64,000 nt of DNA from Favolaschia claudopus (Eukaryota > Basidiomycota > Agaricomycetes > Agaricales > Mycenaceae): positions 1,488,001 through 1,552,000 of the forward strand of contig JAWWNJ010000035.1 in assembly GCA_037176885.1 (NCBI GenBank). The letters are read 5' to 3'. The first letter of the stretch is position 1. Each line of letters opens with the position of its first letter. This document shows, one piece after another, positions 58,213-64,000 of this stretch. Under the pieces are notes generated by a model that worked only from the letters and a program-made list of their open reading frames with translations, was not told the origin of the DNA and did not search any database. A program made the position numbers and the translations under genes.

Positions 58213-59918
58213 TCAATGCCATTCACGATCTAGTATTGAAGCTGTGACCCAAACAGTGTTCGTGTTGTGTGCGGCCAGTGGGTCATGAATGGAAAAGTAT
58301 CTGGGTGATGAACCCCAGAGGGCACGGAATGCTGCGGTACTTCGTTCCACATTGGGAAGAAAATGAGGACCGGGGTGATTTCGAGAATATGGATAGTCAT
58401 CCCACACCTCCAATTCGCCCGCGGCGATGTATGGTGCTGCGATTACAGCACACAGCTCAAGGTATGTAGAGACCTTGTATACCTCTTTGCACAGATCAAC
58501 TAGCCGAAAAATAGAATACCAACTCTCCTTTTTAGCCGCCAAGCCGTCAAGGAGTAGGAATTGCATGCATTCGGTCCGAATCCGACCCGTGTCGATGTGA
58601 TGTGAACAGTCCCCTCGGGGCAGCAGGGTGTCCAGAATTGAGTCGGAGAACTCCATCCTCTTCCAAGATTCACCTTGGAGCCCAGCCAGAGATTGCGAGG
58701 TGCGAGTCAAGTGGCTGACAATCTTCAGTGCTGACCGAATAGGGGGTCGAGCGTTGCTTTTGCGAAGTATGACTGTCAAGTCCTTTTGCACGAGACAACT
58801 TCGGAGGAGAGCGTTAAGAAGATCATGGGATTGGGAATCGACGATGGAGAGTGAACCGGAAACAAACGGCACTTGTTTTCGTTGTTCCCAAAGTTGACCA
58901 CTGTCATCGCGCGAGACCTTGGCTATGCTCTCCTTCACCGAATGCTCCACAACAATTCCGCAAATAGCTGCTACGTCGGTGGCAATGTTGTGCCGATCGA
59001 TTGTTGTACCAGCCATGAAAAGCGCTCGGCCGCACGATGAAAACGACCTGGCGCCTGTGAAGAGCGCATATCGCTGGCATTCGATAATCTCTTCTACCTA
59101 TATGCATGTCAGAGTTAGAATGGAAGGCCAGTTGCATGGAGCGTCATTCCCCTCGTACCGTGTAACAAATGGACCGTGCGCAGTCTTGGCAACTCGAGAA
59201 AGCAAGTACATGACCCCAAGCATGGAAAGGCAATGGATGTTGGCTACGCGCTTGGTATATGCGAATACCGAGGACGCTGGTGAATCTGATGTCCTCAGAT
59301 GCCGGCAATTCCGCGGGTCTCAGTACATCATCGATGGCAGCACGGACTTCGCTCAAGGGCATTCGCCCCAAACAAGCTTCAAGCTTGGTAGCTGTCAATA
59401 GATCATGCTCCGTGGTGGTCAGAAAGGAAGGGACGTCCTGGTATTCGAGAGACAAGACGAGAAGGGAAGGATCGGTGCGAATTGCCCGGCAGATGAAAGC
59501 CCAGATAATCTTCTTGCGCTCCACATAATACCGCGAAGAGATTGGAAGCATGTAATTTGCGATGGACTGTCTTATGGCATCCCACGCGTGCATGGCCTCT
59601 GCGTGGCGTCTGGGAGGGGCTTGGGAAGGGAAAATTTTCTCTGCGAAGGCTGTCGATTCAGCGTGGTGCGGCTCATGCGCTAGGGGATCGTGGTCGGAGA
59701 GACACTGGGATTGTTGCTCGCGGATCCCTGATGCATTCTGGGAAGCAAGAATGAGTTCGTCGCCACGGGTTTCGAGGCAGTTCAAAAGAATCTCCAGCTC
59801 CTCCTGCTGCTTGATGAGGGAACAGTAAAAGTTTAGGTGCCCGTGATCCTATTACCAAAGGGACTGTTAAGGAGCGGAATTAGCAATGTCCCTAGAGCTT
59901 TCACTTGCCATCTGATTT
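58213..59918 (-). CDS. Unrecognised protein of about 480 residues or more
   Basis: Two long exons and at least one short one join in frame: IRWQ, then DHGHLNFYCSLIKQQEELEI and LLNCLETRGDELILASQNAS, continuing to ARSICYT. An intron near 59100-59158 leads to VEEIIECQRYALFTGARSF, DRHNIATDVAAICGIVVEHS, PPIRSALKIVSHLTRTSQSL and ELCAVIAAPYIAAGELEVWD, ending LDREWH at 58213. The true start was not found; upstream frames close near 60020. There is no signal peptide or membrane segment; the protein looks globular and alpha-rich. I recognise no domain. It is the longest intact frame in the transposon-rich part and may be element-encoded. Confidence 0.5.
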
Positions 59919-61067
59919 CTGCAGAGAACTCAGAAGAGAGTTACTAAGGTAGAGGTGGTGGCGAAGTAAACTCACGCGAAGAAACGTTCTGAGAAATGTT
60001 GACGACCGGTTATACATCTAGAAGATTATGAGGTCCGCAACAGCCGGCATATAGTGACTTGGACTATGATTACCGCGATACAAGGCTATAGCGCAAACGC
60101 ACACTTTCGTTCCAATCTTGAATCGTCTTGAGATACTGACAAACTTGGATATCCGCTAGGCAGCACGGCAAGGGGCTTAACGCTTCCAAGCTATCCTGAC
60201 TAGCTTTATAGCCAGCATAAAGTCGCGCGCGTACCTAGATATTCACGTGATTACAAAGGGTTGCCAGACCTGAGAGGCTGAGACTCGGAACTTGCCGCAT
60301 CGTGCCGTGCACACCACTTCATGTGGATTTCTGGGAGTCTTTCCAGGCATCTGCGACCGTGAACATCAGTAGCTGTACAGCAGTGGTCGGACATCGTGTA
60401 GAGAGGCGTTGTAAGAGTGCGTCAAGGACTGCACGGGTTTTAAATAATCCTCCCTTTCAATTGACAGTCCCTTTGTACTCCAACGTGCTTTCAAGTGCTG
60501 ATTCATTCAGCTGCCGCAGAAAATCAAAACTGCTCGGATGGACTCGACGACAATCAACGCGATACTAATTAAGTACCGGTCGCGGCCGTGTAGAGTTTCC
60601 GAGTCCAACTCGAAAGCTCTGGCTCCGCCAGCTGAAAGAGTCCAATCGTCGGTGATCTCCTGGCGAACTAGGAACAAGCTTGTAGAAAACTCTGAGCATG
60701 GTATGAGTTAAGCTGAAGCTGGGTCAATCAACCGCTAGGCGCAGCACAACGAGCCAACTTGGTCTGGAAAGCTCGCAAGTCTAGAGTCACGGTTTCCGGT
60801 ATGTATATATTATACGGTAGTTTGTGGATTTACTTCTCGGCTTTCGAAAAGTTTTGGATATTTGTTGAACTCGAACCTATAGAAGCGTAACGCGAATAAT
60901 GTATTTTTCAGGAAGAAGGAAGGAAGGAAGAATTGCCGGCGAGGTCCCAAGTATATGTTACCTACTGCGGAACAGATGACACATACACAAAAATGTGTTT
61001 AATCTTCAAGTACTTACTAAGTTGACTCGAACGTGTACTTGATTTTCGGCCGTGTTTGGACTAACCA
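59919..61067. other. Intergenic, nothing recognised
   Basis: No family features were seen. A run of ggaaggaaggaag near 60915-60930 is simple sequence. Confidence 0.35.
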
Positions 61068-62399
61068 TTATATTTGGAATGTTACATGCTTTTGTTAAGC
61101 GTTGATTGGAGCCTTCATTTGGCTAAATGTCGTCCTTTGACTGCCTCTGATGCCTTGAGAAGCGACGACGCTGTCGTGAATTCCTTATTTGGTCAGCGGA
61201 ACCAACAACCTCCGCAAAGGAGCCACCACATGTACATCGCAAGACTCAGCTCGCTACCTCAGGATATGATTTTGCAAGAGCATGCGGATACCCTTTATCG
61301 GGCTTTCGAGACGCATAAAAGCGTTTTCTTTGACTCTTCTCAGACTGCGACAGGATTGCACAAGGCCATGCTCGAGAAGTTCTCGATTTGAAAGGCTGGA
61401 CGCATGTCGCGATGCCACACACTATATTGTCCCAGTCCGTGCGCGCGGTTACGTGGTAGGACTCCTCGGAAGAAGATACAACCAGCAATTGATAATTATT
61501 TAGGTGTATCGAAGCGCATTCATGTTACTCGCTCCCTGGGCCATTGTCCAATTAAAGTTGTTTCGTTACGGTGCAAATGAATCAAATCAGTTTGCAATAT
61601 TCGCCACCGATGATATCCCATCGGGTTGCATCATCTGCGAGTTGGTCGGTCAACTATTCAATGCTGGACAATGTCGATGGTGAGGCAAAGAAGAAAAGTA
61701 CTCAGCTGAGCGAAATGAAAGCGAGAGATGGAACCAGTCGAGTGTTGTACGGACCTATCCGCATGGTGAATCATTCTTGCGTTGCTAACACAGTCGTGAG
61801 TGGCTCCGTGCTTGCGATAGCTGTGGGCTGACCTTTTCCGTCCTTTATTGACGTTCGTGTGGCATGTGCAAGTACGAAGAGCTGAAGCCGAATTGTCGTA
61901 GCACGATCGTCGTTCGTACGTTGCGTGCTATTCGACGTGGGGAACAAATCACTGTCGGGTATGGTTCCGACTTTTTCGATGCGGACAACGGTTGCCTGTG
62001 CTCTGTGTGTCGGCCTGACACGCAGCACTGTGCCAAGTCGACCAATCCGTCTGGTATGCGAATACTTAGTTGACGTGGAGAGAAAGAGAGAAGCGAACAA
62101 GATGAAGAATCATCGGCGTCGATGGGTTCGTAAGCACGGGAAGGATACCGGGAAGGGACACAGCTTGATCGGTATAACCAAGGGAGTTTGTGGTGAGGAA
62201 GAGGAAGGAGAGGTCGCTGAGCACAATATTTGAATTAGTTCGTTCTATGTGTGTAGTCTGCCTGCTCTATATGTCAAGAAGTGCTTTCCGCTTTGTCGGG
62301 ACCAGAACGAATAGTTCCGTGTCGGTAGTATGTTGTCGCTTGGTCCAACTACCCAGGTATTCATATTTATTACATTACAAGGCTATTTCAGAATGCTAG
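61068..62399 (+). pseudogene. SET-domain protein, Suv4-20-like, frame disrupted
   Basis: The catalytic SET part is clear: NQFAIFATDDIPSGCIICEL-VGQL, then RVLYGPIRMVNHSCVAN (the NHSC motif that shapes the SAM/lysine pocket), then an intron and IRRGEQITVGYGSDFF with the conserved Tyr, then CLCSVCRPD (post-SET-like Cys). This order resembles Suv4-20/Set9 (KMT5) histone H4K20 methyltransferases. The upstream part LTASDALRSDDAVVNSLFGQ could be its N-terminus. Two frame changes are likely, one near 61365-61375 and one near 61655; the second could instead be a 58-nt intron at 61679-61736, which would remove a stretch (QLSEMKARDGTSRVLYGP) that looks like real SET sequence. The end is uncertain; 62399 is the last stop in the best frame. 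Confidence 0.62.
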
Positions 62400-63327
62400 A
62401 TAAGTTTCGCGATTGCCTGTGTCTACAATTCTACCCATACACTCGCTGGTTCCTGAGTGCCGATTGTTTAGGGCGTCGATTTGGTGATTCCACCGTTCAC
62501 GATTCCACGATTCCAAGGGCTGCGCTCCGTCTATCTGCGGCTATCGTATGATTCATAAGCGAGAGAGTCCTGTGACATTCGGACTTTCACTTACGAGCTG
62601 AGGAGGGGCGATCGTCTGGTGCTCGCGATTTAGATCGAACTGATAAATGAGGGACAGATCCTACCTGAATTGACGACATTCAATCCGTGTACATTGGATC
62701 ACCAAGAATTGTTTTTGCTTGCATCTTCTTTTATGGTCTTGCGTGAATGCTTGACGAGATATAGTTGGAAATGACCGGGCTAGCATGAAGACTCTCTCAC
62801 CATGATTGCTTTCGTAAGTACGGCGCACATACAAGATCGATCGGTAGTTTGAGTGACGAAAGTGAATTGGGGTTCGCTGGTGGCACGGTTTGTAAAGCAA
62901 GTATCACTGGTTGCCCTGTCAAGGCGAGAGCCAGTGTCCCCGCATTACGCTGGCTCCAGGAAAGGCGACACAGAGGCCCGATGGGCAAAGATAATGGGAG
63001 TTGTCGACAGGAAGGAAGCCTTTACGTCAGCGTTCACATGATTCTCTTCCCAGAGTTTAGCCGGCGATCTCCGTTCGTCGGCGTTTCGGCTTCCGTTTGT
63101 CGGCCGGAAAAGTCGTCTCGGGAGCTCCCGCCTAGGTGCAGCCAAACAGTGGACCGTATCAGTACGTAAGCGAATTTTCCTTGCTCTTCGCCACCATCTC
63201 GTATTGTAGAATAACCAGTCTTGTTGTACTTGCACATATTGACCCGAATTGAACCTTCGCTGAGAGCCTACCTAAGGTTGCCCGTGCATGAAGTTTTCTT
63301 TCACAGCTCCGTCCAACAAGTTCTTAG
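62400..63327. other. Intergenic, nothing recognised
   Basis: Only short, overlapping frames occur here. The longest plus-strand frame (62849-63169) has no family features. Confidence 0.35.
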
Positions 63328-64000
63328 ATGTCCAAGGCAATGAAAAAGTACAGGGCACTCGACTTTCTCGACCTCGCTGCTGTAGATGATTCTGATAGTG
63401 AAGAAGAGCATGAACTGAACGATAGTATGCCCTCCCTTCGTGCTCTCTGCCTGACTGAATCCAATGACTTGCCAGTTTTTACTCGTGCGGCCTACATTGA
63501 CGACGACGAAGACACTCGTCGAATGAAGTCCGTCCTCCTCGATTCGTTGCTGATAGTCCATTTTCTATAGACCCTGAACAAGCCGCCCGGGACATAGAGG
63601 AGCGTTATAGAGCGCGATACTCTGGGGACTCTGAAGCTCGGATTGGTGACACAGAAATCGGCCACTCGATTTTCGAATGGGCGCATACCATGGAACGTAT
63701 CGAGGGCAGCTTCAAAGTCCCTGTCTGGGATGATCAAAGTCACCGTACGGTCTCTATTAGAGCAATCTTTGTTCTGCCTTTCTTATATCCGAGGTCTAGC
63801 GTGGTCGTGAGTTGGATGTGGTGGGCACGATACTCAAGATCTGCTCCATTCACACTGGCGAAAATGTTTTGTCCGCCACAGCACCCCCGTCCGCTCCGGT
63901 ATCGTGTACATCGAGTGCGACCATGAAGGCATTGTACGCAACTTACAACGAAAAGTGGCCTTCATTCGCCGCAACATCCCTCCCCGCCACGCAAAAGCTG
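63328..64000 (+). pseudogene. Spt5-like (NGN-domain) protein, partial and frame disrupted
   Basis: From the ATG at 63328 the acidic N-terminus reads MSKAMKKYRALDFLDLAAVD, DSDSEEEHELN and AYIDDDEDTRR. After a frame change near 63545-63553 comes DSPFSIDPEQAARDIEERYR, the stretch that in Spt5 precedes the NGN domain. Then KVPVWDDQSHRT could be the first NGN strand, and, in another frame, VRSGIVYIECDHEGIVRNLQ the later strand and helix. The gene runs off the window end. Spt5 with Spt4 aids RNA polymerase II elongation. Mushroom genomes hold many Spt5-like copies that are not the housekeeping gene; this damaged one in transposon-rich DNA is probably of that kind. Moderate confidence only. Confidence 0.42.

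Noticed and set aside
1..64000. CRISPR arrays, rRNA genes and bacterial operons
   Set aside because: None seen; the intron-rich structure is fungal nuclear DNA.

Overview
The window looks like nuclear DNA of a mushroom-forming basidiomycete (Agaricomycetes). The genes are broken by many short introns of about 45-65 nt with GT-AG (occasionally GC-AG) borders. Several protein families are typical of that group: DUF6533 and DUF6697 proteins, large F-box-like proteins, a LysM (CBM50) membrane protein, a T5orf172 domain and a Plavaka-type transposase fragment. Function calls rest on motifs I recognise by eye; no database search was run. Exon borders were inferred from splice signals and reading-frame continuity.

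Region 1 (1 to 5.5 kb) holds the 3' end of eIF2A, a secreted alpha/beta hydrolase of the epoxide-hydrolase type, a LysM protein on the minus strand and a small secreted protein. All four have broken reading frames, including the housekeeping gene. This points to locally poor sequence accuracy rather than four independent pseudogenes.

Region 2 (6.3 to 38.3 kb) is a normal, gene-dense stretch in which every gene I traced except one reads through intact exons. In order it holds an F-box-like protein, a DUF7730 protein, a half ABC transporter, a divergent pair of secreted acid peptidases (sedolisin S53 and glutamic G1), a second DUF7730 gene, a DUF6533 membrane protein, a DUF6697 protein, a C2H2 zinc-finger protein, an unknown membrane protein, a third DUF7730 gene, a SAM methyltransferase, a DHA2-type MFS transporter, an AIF/FSP1-type FAD oxidoreductase and shugoshin. 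The second and third DUF7730 genes sit in the arms of a ~1.4-1.6 kb inverted segmental duplication about 7 kb apart; the third copy has lost its C-terminal tail and is the exception. Another fragment of the same repeat lies at 30.8-31.5 kb.

Region 3 (38.3 to 64 kb) is gene-poor and rich in fragments. It contains a cyclase-family gene whose 5' end stops at a ~700 bp A/T-rich array, a decayed T5orf172 gene, a Plavaka transposase remnant, a Ulp1-type (C48) SUMO-protease-like gene with its catalytic residues, an unrecognised protein of about 480 residues or more, a damaged Suv4-20-like SET gene and the start of an Spt5-like protein. Short inverted repeats lie among them. I read this part as transposon-derived or transposon-invaded DNA carrying SUMO- and chromatin-related reading frames.
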